Part shown: one piece after another, positions 18,346 through 25,253 of the stretch
How the letters are laid out: each line of letters opens with the position of its first letter
How positions within the stretch are numbered: position 1 is the first letter of the stretch
Origin: AM-0621 sp964386705
Lineage (GTDB): Bacteria > Planctomycetota > Planctomycetia > Planctomycetales > Planctomycetaceae
NCBI GenBank assembly: GCA_964386705.1
Contig: CAYLTY010000013.1
Span: forward strand, 4,833-68,832
Length of the DNA: 64,000 bases
Direction: 5' to 3'
Position numbers and translations under genes: made by a program
Notes under the pieces: model-generated
Seen by the model: only the letters and a program-made list of their open reading frames with translations
The model's database searches: none
Told to the model about the DNA's origin: nothing

Positions 18346-18434
18346 ACTTTTCGTCCAGTGTCCAAGTTTGAGTCACCCGGGCATGTCGGGCCGAGCATGA
18401 AGGCACGGCTCGTAACGCAATGGAGCAAGTCACG

Positions 18435-19808
18435 ATGACAGCATGGAGTTTGATCTTCCTAGCAATCGGAATGCTCATGAGTTCGTTACCACGACTTGGC
18501 GACCAGATGCCTCCCATCCCCCAAGTACCAGCTCCCAGCTTCGCGCCTCGGCTCTATGTGGGCGATGAATGTGGTCCGGAACCGTCGAAATTGGTGCCGG
18601 TTCCGGACCCGAATATCGACGGTCGGCTCGACCTGCTGACGCACCAGCTCTCTGTCCTGGCCGAGAGCGTCGGACACATCGCCGGGTTAGAGCGCCGGAT
18701 CAACCATCCGGCGCTTTATCGCGACCTCGGCTACACGCCGGTCGCCGAGATGCGGCTCCGAGAGTTCTACAACCGGTTCTGTCTGCCAGCGCGTCAGGCG
18801 CGCAAGTTGAAGCCCCGCACGCTGGTCGACGATCGCCATGCGCTGAACTTTTGGGAGAAGAACGTCAGCAGCTGCAGGAAGATCTGGTACCGCGACAACC
18901 TCGATCGCCTGCAGTGGCGTCCGGCCGACGACGATGTCGTACTGGACCCGCCGATCGGCTGGGTTGTCGATGCCGACCTGGTGGCGATGCAGGAGCGATT
19001 GGAAGCGGGTTATTCGCCTTCGACGCTCAACAAGATCTGGCGACAGGTCAGCCCTCACTTTCGCATGGCTGGCCCGCGTGACAGTCACAACAAGTTCGGG
19101 ATGAACGAGATCTTTCAGGTGCCCGTGTGGCGATCGCTCGACGAGCCGCTGGAGGAGAACTGGATCCCGACTGCTGATCAGGTTCTGGCGTTCGCTCAGG
19201 CTGCCGCCGAACACGCTGAATGGCCACATGGTCGCCGGGTCACGCCGGGTCAGTGGTGGATTAGCCTGCTGGTGTTTGAGACCAACTACGGGCTGCGTCC
19301 AAGTGACTGGCAGTGTCTCGACTGGAACGCGTTTCCGGACTTCGAGGTGCTGAAGTATCGGGCGAACAAGACTTCGCGAAAGCGCAAGCATCCGACCGTG
19401 TTCCCTCTGAACGCGACGACGCTGGCAGTGCTGAAGCGACTCCGCACCGAGCATCAGAGCTCGGTCTTCTGGAGTGCCAACTCGCCCGTGTTTGAATACG
19501 AATGGAACCGGCTGGCCGACCTGGCCGGACTGACGGAACGCGGCGAACCCGACGCGCTCGGCCGGACTTATCGACTTTTCGATCGTTACTCACTGCGTCG
19601 CTTCTGCGCGTGGTGGTATGCCAACAATCACGACAGCCACCCGGGCGAGTTCGTGCTCAATCATCAATTCTCTGATGAGAACAAGGTCACTTCCCGCCAC
19701 TACGGCAAGATCTATGAACCGCCGGAGCACGTGAAGCAGGCCATCCTGAATCACCCGCTGCCGCCGGGGTTCGACGCTCTCATCGCCTCAGTGATCGGAG
19801 GCAAGTGA
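18435..19808 (+). CDS. int: Tyrosine recombinase (phage integrase)
   Basis: A 457-residue tyrosine recombinase from the ATG at 18435 (GGAG 9 bp upstream; an ATG at 18420 is also in frame). The SAM-like core-binding region is about 100-240 (EMRLREFYNRFCLPARQ). Catalytic residues seen are R288 (NYGLRPSD), a K near 315 (KTSRKRK), R388 in YSLRRF (Tyr/Ser where His is usual), H410 (NHQF) and nucleophile Y423 (RHYGK). It should integrate the phage at tRNA-Asp. Oddly, the N-terminus (TAWSLIFLAIGMLMSSL) is hydrophobic like a membrane segment and is followed by a Pro-rich linker and a coiled-coil-like stretch. A later start would remove it. Confidence 0.9.
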   Translation: MTAWSLIFLAIGMLMSSLPRLGDQMPPIPQVPAPSFAPRLYVGDECGPEPSKLVPVPDPNIDGRLDLLTHQLSVLAESVGHIAGLERRINHPALYRDLGYTPVAEMRLREFYNRFCLPARQARKLKPRTLVDDRHALNFWEKNVSSCRKIWYRDNLDRLQWRPADDDVVLDPPIGWVVDADLVAMQERLEAGYSPSTLNKIWRQVSPHFRMAGPRDSHNKFGMNEIFQVPVWRSLDEPLEENWIPTADQVLAFAQAAAEHAEWPHGRRVTPGQWWISLLVFETNYGLRPSDWQCLDWNAFPDFEVLKYRANKTSRKRKHPTVFPLNATTLAVLKRLRTEHQSSVFWSANSPVFEYEWNRLADLAGLTERGEPDALGRTYRLFDRYSLRRFCAWWYANNHDSHPGEFVLNHQFSDENKVTSRHYGKIYEPPEHVKQAILNHPLPPGFDALIASVIGGK

Positions 19809-20059
19809 TGTCTCACGACGTCGTCGATGCGATCAGCAAGTTGCGAGCTGAAGCCAAGGTTCCGAAGCGAGCCGGGCGATGCGTCGACTGCAACCGCTGG
19901 TACGCCGGCGGATCGCTGGACGTCATTCGGGTCCACCAGAAATGGCGCTGCGTGTGCTGCGCTGAGCAGACATTTGCGGAGTGTCAGGACGTGAAGGATC
20001 GCAAGTCGCTGCTAGCAGCGTTGGATCAACTGGATGCCGACGCGGCAGCAGACGCATGA
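19808..20059 (+). CDS. Zinc-ribbon protein, paralogue of the GNAT N-terminus
   Basis: An 83-residue protein whose ATG overlaps the integrase stop (TGATG), implying coupled translation. Four cysteines (C25, C28, C48, C51) form a likely zinc ribbon in RAGRCVDCNRWY...KWRCVCCAEQ. The same spacing and surrounding residues occur at the same positions in the GNAT protein encoded 440 bp downstream, so the two share ancestry. The C-terminus is acidic and helical. It may bind nucleic acid or protein; its partner is unknown. Confidence 0.75.
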   Translation: MSHDVVDAISKLRAEAKVPKRAGRCVDCNRWYAGGSLDVIRVHQKWRCVCCAEQTFAECQDVKDRKSLLAALDQLDADAAADA

Positions 20060-20266
20060 AGTCAAAGCCGGGGGAGTTCGTCTCGGGCCGAGCTCCTCCG
20101 GCGGGTTGGGTACGGGGCCGGGTTAGCCGTGAGTGCCGGCCGAAGCGTTGTGTGGGCAGAGCTTCTCGGTCTGCTCGTTGGAAACCACGGATGGAAGTGT
20201 CTGTCTCATGCTTCGGCCCGCCGTTGCGTTGCCGCGCGACGGCGGGCTGCAGGAATGGAGTCACCG
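20060..20266 (+). other. 207-bp gap with a hairpin
   Basis: GCCCGCCGT (20216-20224) and ACGGCGGGC (20239-20247) form a 9-bp perfect stem with a 14-nt loop, 19 bp before the next start codon. No T-tract follows, so it may be a processing or attenuation hairpin. An alternative frame starting at 20056 crosses the region but overlaps the next gene and has poor composition. Confidence 0.4.
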
Positions 20267-20476
20267 ATGGCAACGAAGTCGACTTATCAGGCGGACGTCC
20301 TATCGCAGTTCTTCCGTCAGCACGGTCGAGCGAAGGACCTGGCTGACGACCGGGTTCAACGCGTCGTCGACCTCTACGGCTCAGAAGCGGTAGCGGTGAT
20401 CACGCGCGTGGTCGCTTCCGCTCTGGCCGATCAACAGCGCTACGCGTCCTGTCACCGCAGCGCTCATCCGAACTGA
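20267..20476 (+). CDS. Small phage protein (69 aa)
   Basis: The ATG at 20267 is preceded by GGAG at 6 bp. The product MATKSTYQADVLSQFFRQHG... is helical, with a hydrophobic patch near RVVDLYGSEAVAVITRVVASALADQQ and a C-terminal Cys/His pair. It is not recognised. It lies between the two zinc-ribbon genes in the same early operon. Confidence 0.6.
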   Translation: MATKSTYQADVLSQFFRQHGRAKDLADDRVQRVVDLYGSEAVAVITRVVASALADQQRYASCHRSAHPN

Positions 20477-20499
20477 AGTTCTCTTGAGGAAACCGACCA

Positions 20500-21252
20500 A
20501 TGACGAGCACGAGCACTGATTCACTTGGTGAGAGATTGCGGGCAGCGGTGGTACCGCAGCGTGCTGGTCGCTGTTGCTTCTGCGGCAACCGCTACAGCGC
20601 GAAGTCGCTGGAGACGATACGAGTCGGCGGGAAGTGGCACTGCCTGGCTTGTGCTCAACGATGGCACTCGGGTTCGGCAGCGCTCGCTAGTCGCGAAGTT
20701 CTTCTCCACGACCTAACCGAAGAGCAGGCGGATTGGCGTGCAATGCACGACCGCAACGAAGTTGCCGCCCCTGCGACTCCGAACGTCATCATTCGTTGGA
20801 TGCTGAATAAAGACATCAACGAAGTGCTGGCCATCGAGCAGGACGTATTCGAGTTTCCATACTCGCGGGAAGAACTGATCTGCCTGCTTAGGGAGCAATA
20901 CGTCCTCGGCATGACCGTCGAATCCGCAGGCAAGGTCGTCGGCTACTTCATTTACGAGATCTTGAACCGCCCGCAGCGGCACAACGAGATCTTGTCGTTT
21001 GCAGTGGCGCGTGGAGCTCAACGTCAGGGCATCGGTTCGCGGATCATCCAGCGCATGATCGACAAAATGAGCGACGCCAATCCGACGCTCACGTGTCGAG
21101 TGCGTGAATCGAACCTCATCGCGCAGTTGTTTCTGCAGTCGCATGGCTTCAAGGCCACGCACATCGAGAAGGGCTTCTATGAGCCCGATGAGACCACGGA
21201 GCCCGCGTACTTCTTTTGCTACGGCAAGCCTCTGGCGACGGCACAGAAGTAG
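20500..21252 (+). CDS. Zinc ribbon fused to RimI-like GNAT N-acetyltransferase
   Basis: A 250-residue two-domain protein. Residues 20-55 form a zinc ribbon with C25, C28, C48 and C51 at exactly the positions found in the small protein at 19808. Residues about 93-245 are a GNAT domain: VVGYFIYEI (beta 4), the acetyl-CoA loop QRQGIGS (174-180), and a RimI-like C-terminal pattern VRESNLIAQLFLQSHGF with conserved tyrosine GFYEP. RimI acetylates the N-terminus of ribosomal protein S18; a phage version could modify host or phage proteins. The ribbon may supply substrate or nucleic-acid binding. GAGGA lies 9 bp before the ATG, inside a box repeated before the next gene. Confidence 0.88.
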   Translation: MTSTSTDSLGERLRAAVVPQRAGRCCFCGNRYSAKSLETIRVGGKWHCLACAQRWHSGSAALASREVLLHDLTEEQADWRAMHDRNEVAAPATPNVIIRWMLNKDINEVLAIEQDVFEFPYSREELICLLREQYVLGMTVESAGKVVGYFIYEILNRPQRHNEILSFAVARGAQRQGIGSRIIQRMIDKMSDANPTLTCRVRESNLIAQLFLQSHGFKATHIEKGFYEPDETTEPAYFFCYGKPLATAQK

Positions 21253-21275
21253 TTCTCTTGAGGAAGGCACCAGCC

Positions 21276-21488
21276 ATGAGCGGAATCGATTTAGTGCAGT
21301 CGTCAGTGCAGCAGCTGGAACGATCCGAGACCGGAGGTCAGGCGATGGTTGAGCTGCTGGCGTTCCTCGACGGCGCAGGTCTGTCGTTGGATCAACACGG
21401 AAAAGCGTCAGCGATGGTGCTGCTCTCAGCGGCTTGGGACGGACTACCGGAGCGCGTTCGCGACTTGATGCGCGAGGCCATCAAGTAA
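21276..21488 (+). CDS. Small phage protein (70 aa)
   Basis: A 70-residue acidic helical protein (MSGIDLVQSSVQQLERSETGG...). The start has GAGGAAGG upstream, in the same AGTTCTCTTGAGGAA box that precedes the GNAT gene. No known domain is visible. It belongs to the early operon, 23 bp after the GNAT stop. Confidence 0.65.
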   Translation: MSGIDLVQSSVQQLERSETGGQAMVELLAFLDGAGLSLDQHGKASAMVLLSAAWDGLPERVRDLMREAIK

Positions 21489-21490
21489 CG

Positions 21491-21504
21491 CCGACACATA
21501 TCGG
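21491..21504. promoter_or_regulatory. Dyad CCGACACATATCGG, copy 1
   Basis: This 14-bp sequence with CCGA/TCGG arms fills part of the short gap before the metallopeptidase gene. An exact copy lies after that gene at 22124-22137. Repetition in two intergenic gaps of one operon suggests a protein-binding or RNA-processing site. Confidence 0.4.
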
Positions 21505-21522
21505 AACCACACGGAGGTCAGG

Positions 21523-22116
21523 ATGGCAACGGTTATCACGAAGCTCGAAGACGCCGAAGTTGAGGACATGCTCGAAACGGCGATGTCGAAGTTTCACGAG
21601 TCATTGAAGAACAACGAGGTCACGATCGGTCTGCTGAAGGCCGAGCGCAAAAAACGGAAAGACAACACCTGGACCGATGGGCCAGTCCTGGCCGTGCGCG
21701 GTCATAGCTGCGCGGCAACGATCAAAGTGACCAACATCAAGCATCGAGCGCTCGGGGTTCCTGATGCCATTATCACGATCAATTGGGAATGGTGGGGCCA
21801 GCACGACAACAAGCTGCGGCTGGCGGTTCTGGATCACGAGCTGACCCACATCGAAGTGGACGTCGACGGCGAAGGCATTGGCAAACGCGATGACCTCGAT
21901 CGACCGAAGTTGCTCACGCGCTATCACGATTGGGAACTGGGCGGCTTCCTTGGAGTCGTCCAGAGGCACGGACTGAACGCGGTCGAAGCGATCGGCATCA
22001 AGCAGGTCGCGACGTCAGAGACGTTCCAACAGGAGCGGCTGTTCTCGGCCGAAGACTTCGACTTTCAAGACGCGTTGCCCTTCGAGACCGGTAATCGCCG
22101 CACGAAGAAGAAGTAA
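21523..22116 (+). CDS. Putative phage metallopeptidase (HExxH)
   Basis: A 197-residue protein with HELTH at 105-109 (LDHELTHIEVD), the zinc-protease motif, preceded by a conserved beta segment (ITINWEWWGQHDNKLRLAVLDHE). This matches the layout of the putative phage metallopeptidase family found in tailed phage early regions. An Asp/Tyr/His-containing segment (RYHDWELGGFL) after the motif may give the third zinc ligand. The substrate is unknown; proteolysis of a host regulatory or defence protein is speculation. The start is supported by CGGAGGTC 8 bp upstream. Confidence 0.85.
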   Translation: MATVITKLEDAEVEDMLETAMSKFHESLKNNEVTIGLLKAERKKRKDNTWTDGPVLAVRGHSCAATIKVTNIKHRALGVPDAIITINWEWWGQHDNKLRLAVLDHELTHIEVDVDGEGIGKRDDLDRPKLLTRYHDWELGGFLGVVQRHGLNAVEAIGIKQVATSETFQQERLFSAEDFDFQDALPFETGNRRTKKK

Positions 22117-22123
22117 CCGCGCA

Positions 22124-22137
22124 CCGACACATATCGG
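22124..22137. promoter_or_regulatory. Dyad CCGACACATATCGG, copy 2
   Basis: An exact copy of 21491-21504, in the gap between the metallopeptidase and the CsrA-like gene. Both copies follow a stop codon by a few bases and are followed by a similar A/C-rich stretch. Confidence 0.4.
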
Positions 22138-22220
22138 ATTCACGAGTGACGCCTGGCAGACGTCACGGCCGGCGCGGCATTGAGTCGCGCGGTCCAAGGT
22201 GCCGGAGCTGGGAGGCTCTC

Positions 22221-22469
22221 ATGTTAGCTTTGCAATTGGCGTTGGATGACCGAGTCGTCATCGAACTGGAAGACAAGCGCCTGATTGAAGTGGTGCTGGT
22301 GCAGCAGCGAGGCGGCAAGTCTCGCATCGGATTTGAAGCTGCGAGATCGATCGGCATCTATCGCGGCGATGTGTGGCAGAAGATTGTGCAACGACGCGCT
22401 GCTGGTGAGCAGCAGCTCGAACCGGCCGTCGATCTGCGCGACGAAGTCGCTGGTGCGACACTCATCTAG
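22221..22469 (+). CDS. csrA: CsrA-family RNA-binding regulator
   Basis: An 82-residue protein from the ATG at 22221, with GGGAGG 5 bp upstream. Residues 1-57 match CsrA over its whole fold: L2/L4, the acidic turn before IELEDKRLIEVVLVQ, then GGKSRIGFEAARSIGIYRGDVWQKI, which parallels the CsrA signature RIGIxAPKxVxVHREEIY. R48 corresponds to the RNA-binding R44. The R6/R7 pair of classical CsrA is replaced by L6/A7, so RNA specificity or affinity may differ. CsrA dimers bind GGA motifs in mRNA leaders and block or promote translation. Here it could control phage early mRNA or host metabolism. A 25-residue C-terminal tail is extra. Confidence 0.78.
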   Translation: MLALQLALDDRVVIELEDKRLIEVVLVQQRGGKSRIGFEAARSIGIYRGDVWQKIVQRRAAGEQQLEPAVDLRDEVAGATLI

Positions 22470-22479
22470 GAGCGTCGTC

Positions 22480-23184
22480 ATGAAGTCGACCGCAATCATT
22501 CGTCGCCCAATTCCGATGGTGTGGGGAGATCTCGATGGCAAAGTGGCCATTGTTGCGGCCGGAACGGACTCCTACGGCGAGCTGATGCTTGATCTCTATC
22601 GATGCCGTGAGGGGAGCGACCAGCCTGACCTCAGTCGGCGGTTCTGTTGCAGCATCACGTTGAGCGGCCTGCGACGCGCGAAGCGCGGGCCGCAGCCTGC
22701 ATTGCTTCGACCATCAATCGAAATGCTGTTCTGCGAAGATCGTCTGAAGTTTCGCGCGTGGTTCAATTTCATCTTCGGCGACGAGTCAGCGCGACGTCGT
22801 CCGCGTCCCGCAATTCAACAACCAGCGCCCGTACCGCCTGCCGGCGTCACTCTGCTCGATCGTGACGAGGTGCGTCGGCTCAACGAGCTGCGTCCGGCCA
22901 ACCCGGCCGAGTGGCATGACCTGATGGCAGGCAACGGGCAAGGGCTCTGGTTGTCGCTCAATTACTCCGTCTGTCATTGGGCCGCGATCGACAACCCGGA
23001 GTACTCGAAGCTGAGCGACGCTGAGATAGCGAAGCCCTACCGCGTCAGCTCGCCGATCGGCCAGGTGCGCATCGCTGGTGCGCGGCTGAATCAACCGCCC
23101 ACGCCCGACACGAAGCCTGCGACCGTTGAACGGCGTGGGAAGTTTTCTCGGGAAAAGAAGGCCCACACTTTGTTCGGAGAATGA
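22480..23184 (+). CDS. Hypothetical phage protein (234 aa)
   Basis: The start lies 10 bp after the csrA-like stop, with AGGAG overlapping that stop, so translation is probably coupled. The 234-residue product has a beta-rich first half (VWGDLDGKVAIVAAGTDSYGELMLDLYRC) with several cysteines, a Pro-rich linker near 115-130 and a helical second half (LNELRPANPAEWHDLMAG). No family is recognised. It contains one copy of the recurrent 14-bp TTTTC-N4-GAAAA motif near its 3' end. Confidence 0.7.
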   Translation: MKSTAIIRRPIPMVWGDLDGKVAIVAAGTDSYGELMLDLYRCREGSDQPDLSRRFCCSITLSGLRRAKRGPQPALLRPSIEMLFCEDRLKFRAWFNFIFGDESARRRPRPAIQQPAPVPPAGVTLLDRDEVRRLNELRPANPAEWHDLMAGNGQGLWLSLNYSVCHWAAIDNPEYSKLSDAEIAKPYRVSSPIGQVRIAGARLNQPPTPDTKPATVERRGKFSREKKAHTLFGE

Positions 23185-23187
23185 ACC

Positions 23188-23562
23188 ATGCCTGAGACGA
23201 AGAAACGCAAGCGGCGCCAGCGGCCGTATCCGCTGAAGAAACCGATCACGCGCCGCGTCGACGATGACCTCGTCGTTGTGGTGAAGGATGACGGGCTGGA
23301 GTTGCGAGTCTATGGCCATCAGAAGTCGGCGACTCTGCCTTGGTCATCAATCATCGACCTGGCTGTTCGCAGCGCTCTCAACGGCCGCTTGCCCGGTCGG
23401 CTCTTTCCCGAGGCCGTCTTCCCGGATGCCGCTCGCATCACGGGTTTTTCCAAAGAGCAGCTCGCGCGGATCAGCGCCGGAACTGAATCGAATCATCAGC
23501 CCGAAAGGAAATCCGATGCCTCCACAACAGACATCGACGCGCCGGTCGCGGCGCTGGCGTGA
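23188..23562 (+). CDS. Hypothetical phage protein (124 aa)
   Basis: It starts 3 bp after the previous stop. A very basic N-terminus (KKRKRRQRPYPLKK) is followed by a beta-rich core (DDLVVVVKDDGLELRVYGHQKSATLPWSSIIDLAVR) and a helical end. The basic start suggests nucleic-acid contact. It overlaps the next gene by 47 bp. Confidence 0.65.
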   Translation: MPETKKRKRRQRPYPLKKPITRRVDDDLVVVVKDDGLELRVYGHQKSATLPWSSIIDLAVRSALNGRLPGRLFPEAVFPDAARITGFSKEQLARISAGTESNHQPERKSDASTTDIDAPVAALA

Positions 23563-23782
23563 TCATCACGACCAGGTTGTTTTGAAAGACGGCTTGTGTG
23601 CCCGGTGCCAGGACGTGCCGTTCATTCCCGGCCTGCCCTATTGCCAGCTCTGCGTCGACGAGATCGCAGAGTTGGAACGCAAGCGGCGCGCTAAGCAGCC
23701 AGCGACCGAGGAACCAACTACCGAACCGGCTCCCAAAGTCCGCGACGGATTCAACCACGCATGGGACTGGCGCAACCAATAG
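23516..23782 (+). CDS. Small CxxC zinc-finger-like protein (88 aa)
   Basis: The ATG at 23516 follows AAAGGAAA. The product has a basic N-terminus and a CARC...YCQLC pair of CxxC motifs 15 residues apart, a probable zinc knuckle, followed by a charged helix and a Pro/Thr-rich tail. It is the third small zinc-binding protein of this early operon but is not clearly related to the other two. Confidence 0.65.
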   Translation: MPPQQTSTRRSRRWRDHHDQVVLKDGLCARCQDVPFIPGLPYCQLCVDEIAELERKRRAKQPATEEPTTEPAPKVRDGFNHAWDWRNQ

Positions 23783-23817
23783 GCCAGCCCGACCAACAGC
23801 AGCAATGAGTGACTGCC

Positions 23818-25059
23818 ATGAACAACGATGGAAGCGACAGTTTGGAAGCTGGCCCCGGTGAACTCGACTTATGGAGAGACGTTCGGGCGGCGCGCAAAGC
23901 AGACCAGGCACTCCAACGCCAGAACGTCCCCACGATCCAACGTGCGGTAATTCAAATGATGATTCTGCACCGCGATTCAACAGACGACGTCACACCCGAC
24001 GACGACGATGGCCATGAAGTGCAACGCAGTCTGACGATCTCGCTCCGGGACGCGGCCGAGTGGCTGCAGCTTAATATCGATGCCGTCAAGAAACTGACCT
24101 GCGACCACACGGCCGTCAGGAAGGCACTGCAGAAGTGGATTGATCGCGGCGTGATGGCCGCGATGGGCACTGGAACTCGCACCTACGTGCTGAGCATCAA
24201 CCGAATCCAACGGTGGTTTAGCCTGCAGGTCAATACGGACGAGGGGCCGCTGTTCGCACCCGTCTCAATCGAGGGTGTAGACCGGTGTAGATCGGTGGTG
24301 ACTGCTGGTGACTGCCGTAGACCACTGTTGACCGGTGGTGACCACTGTAGACCGGTGGTGACTGGTGTTGACTCTGATGATGATAGACTGATTGATGATG
24401 ACTCTTTGGAAAAACCTCCTCAGAAAAATCATCATCATCCCTCCGTCGAGCGCCCGCCGACCGCTGCGGAGCAGCATCGCGCCCATCTGGCCGAAGTGAT
24501 CGAGTCGCTTCCGCCGACGCCCACGGAGCTGTGGACGCGAGGCGTTACCGACGAGGTGTTCCTGCAGGCGTTCGTCAGCTGGTGGACCACATGCCGGATC
24601 GTCGAGCAGCTGGGCGAGCCCCTGGCTGCCGACGTCCGCGATGCGTTGATCGGTTTGATGCGGACCGCGAAGGACAAGAGCAAGAAGCCGCGCGTGTATT
24701 TCGCTCAATCCATCGAGCGGCGAAGGATCTTCGCCAGCACGGTCGCCACTGGTGCCGACTGGTGGGATCGCGCTAACGCGAAGAAAGCCGCGCCAGAAAC
24801 GCCCGCGGCCGAGACCAAGGCAGAAGACTCGCAAGAGGAGCGGGACGCGTTAGAGCGGCAATACGGGCCTTTGGTGGATGCAGCGGAGACCGACGAGCTA
24901 CTCGCGTTTCTTCCTGAAGAGTTCAGCCGGAAGCACTTCGCCCGGCGCGACGGTGATCACTCCGACCATCGGCATGCGGCGATGTACCGCGTGAAACTTC
25001 TGAAGGCTTTCAGGGCCTTGGACCAACAAACCGCGACTGCGGAAGCGACAGCCACATGA
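23818..25059 (+). CDS. Putative replication initiator with in-gene iterons
   Basis: A 413-residue protein (ATG at 23818; a GTG at 23809 is possible). The N-terminal 140 residues include a winged-helix-like stretch (SLRDAAEWLQLNIDAVKKLTCDHTAVRKALQKWIDRGVMAAMGTGTRTYVLS). Next comes a segment of no obvious fold encoded by ten 10-bp DNA repeats (residues about 153-187), then an acidic/His-rich stretch and a helical C-terminal half (ELWTRGVTDEVFLQAFVSWW). The order DNA-binding domain, iteron DNA, partner domain is that of lambda O and similar initiators. This is an inference from architecture; there is no sequence match I can name. Confidence 0.65.
   Translation: MNNDGSDSLEAGPGELDLWRDVRAARKADQALQRQNVPTIQRAVIQMMILHRDSTDDVTPDDDDGHEVQRSLTISLRDAAEWLQLNIDAVKKLTCDHTAVRKALQKWIDRGVMAAMGTGTRTYVLSINRIQRWFSLQVNTDEGPLFAPVSIEGVDRCRSVVTAGDCRRPLLTGGDHCRPVVTGVDSDDDRLIDDDSLEKPPQKNHHHPSVERPPTAAEQHRAHLAEVIESLPPTPTELWTRGVTDEVFLQAFVSWWTTCRIVEQLGEPLAADVRDALIGLMRTAKDKSKKPRVYFAQSIERRRIFASTVATGADWWDRANAKKAAPETPAAETKAEDSQEERDALERQYGPLVDAAETDELLAFLPEEFSRKHFARRDGDHSDHRHAAMYRVKLLKAFRALDQQTATAEATAT
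24277..24376 (+). repeat. Ten tandem 10-bp iterons, candidate replication origin
   Basis: Ten consecutive 10-bp units fit without gaps: GTAGACCGGT, GTAGATCGGT, GGTGACTGCT, GGTGACTGCC, GTAGACCACT, GTTGACCGGT, GGTGACCACT, GTAGACCGGT, GGTGACTGGT and GTTGACTCTG. All share G at position 1 and GA at 4-5. The period matches one helical turn, so sites would lie on one face of the DNA. It is not a multiple of three, so the protein sequence here is not conserved between units; selection appears to act on DNA. Confidence 0.75.
24377..24440. other. A/T-richer segment beside the iterons (possible unwinding region)
   Basis: Directly after the iterons the sequence becomes A/T-richer, with GATGATGAT (24376-24384), ATTGATGATGA and, inverted, AATCATCATCATCC around 24427-24440. 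This resembles the DNA unwinding element that flanks iterons in phage and plasmid origins. Confidence 0.4.
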
Positions 25060-25178
25060 GTGCCCAGCGTGAACCACAAACGCGAGACGAATGGCAAGCG
25101 GCGCTTGATGCCGCAACTGGAGCCCTCGCGCTGGATGCGGCGCGGAAGTATGGCTTGGTCACTGGTGGCCCGGCCTGA
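25056..25178 (+). CDS. Small phage protein (40 aa)
   Basis: The ATG overlaps the stop of the initiator gene (ATGA). The product MSAQREPQTRDEWQAALDAA... is a helical 40-residue peptide ending GLVTGGPA. The four-base overlap supports real, coupled translation; the function is unknown. Confidence 0.5.
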   Translation: MSAQREPQTRDEWQAALDAATGALALDAARKYGLVTGGPA

Positions 25179-25199
25179 AGCCATCACCCAATGCCGTCG

Positions 25200-25221
25200 A
25201 GCAGTTCACTCTCGAACTGCT
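25200..25221. promoter_or_regulatory. 22-bp dyad upstream of parB-like gene
   Basis: Perfect 8-bp arms AGCAGTTC and GAACTGCT flank ACTCTC, 32 bp before the ParB-like start codon. It could be an operator, a ParB site or an mRNA hairpin. Confidence 0.4.
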
Positions 25222-25253
25222 GGCGGACCAACAACTCCAAAAGGGAAAGAATC

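Noticed and set aside
20056..20346. Frame starting with an ATGA overlap after the zinc-ribbon gene
   Set aside because: Very high Arg/Ser/Gly content, and it overlaps a better-supported gene with its own ribosome binding site at 20267.
24277..24376. Tandem repeats as a possible CRISPR array
   Set aside because: Units are 10 bp, contiguous and without spacers, inside a coding frame; they fit iterons instead.
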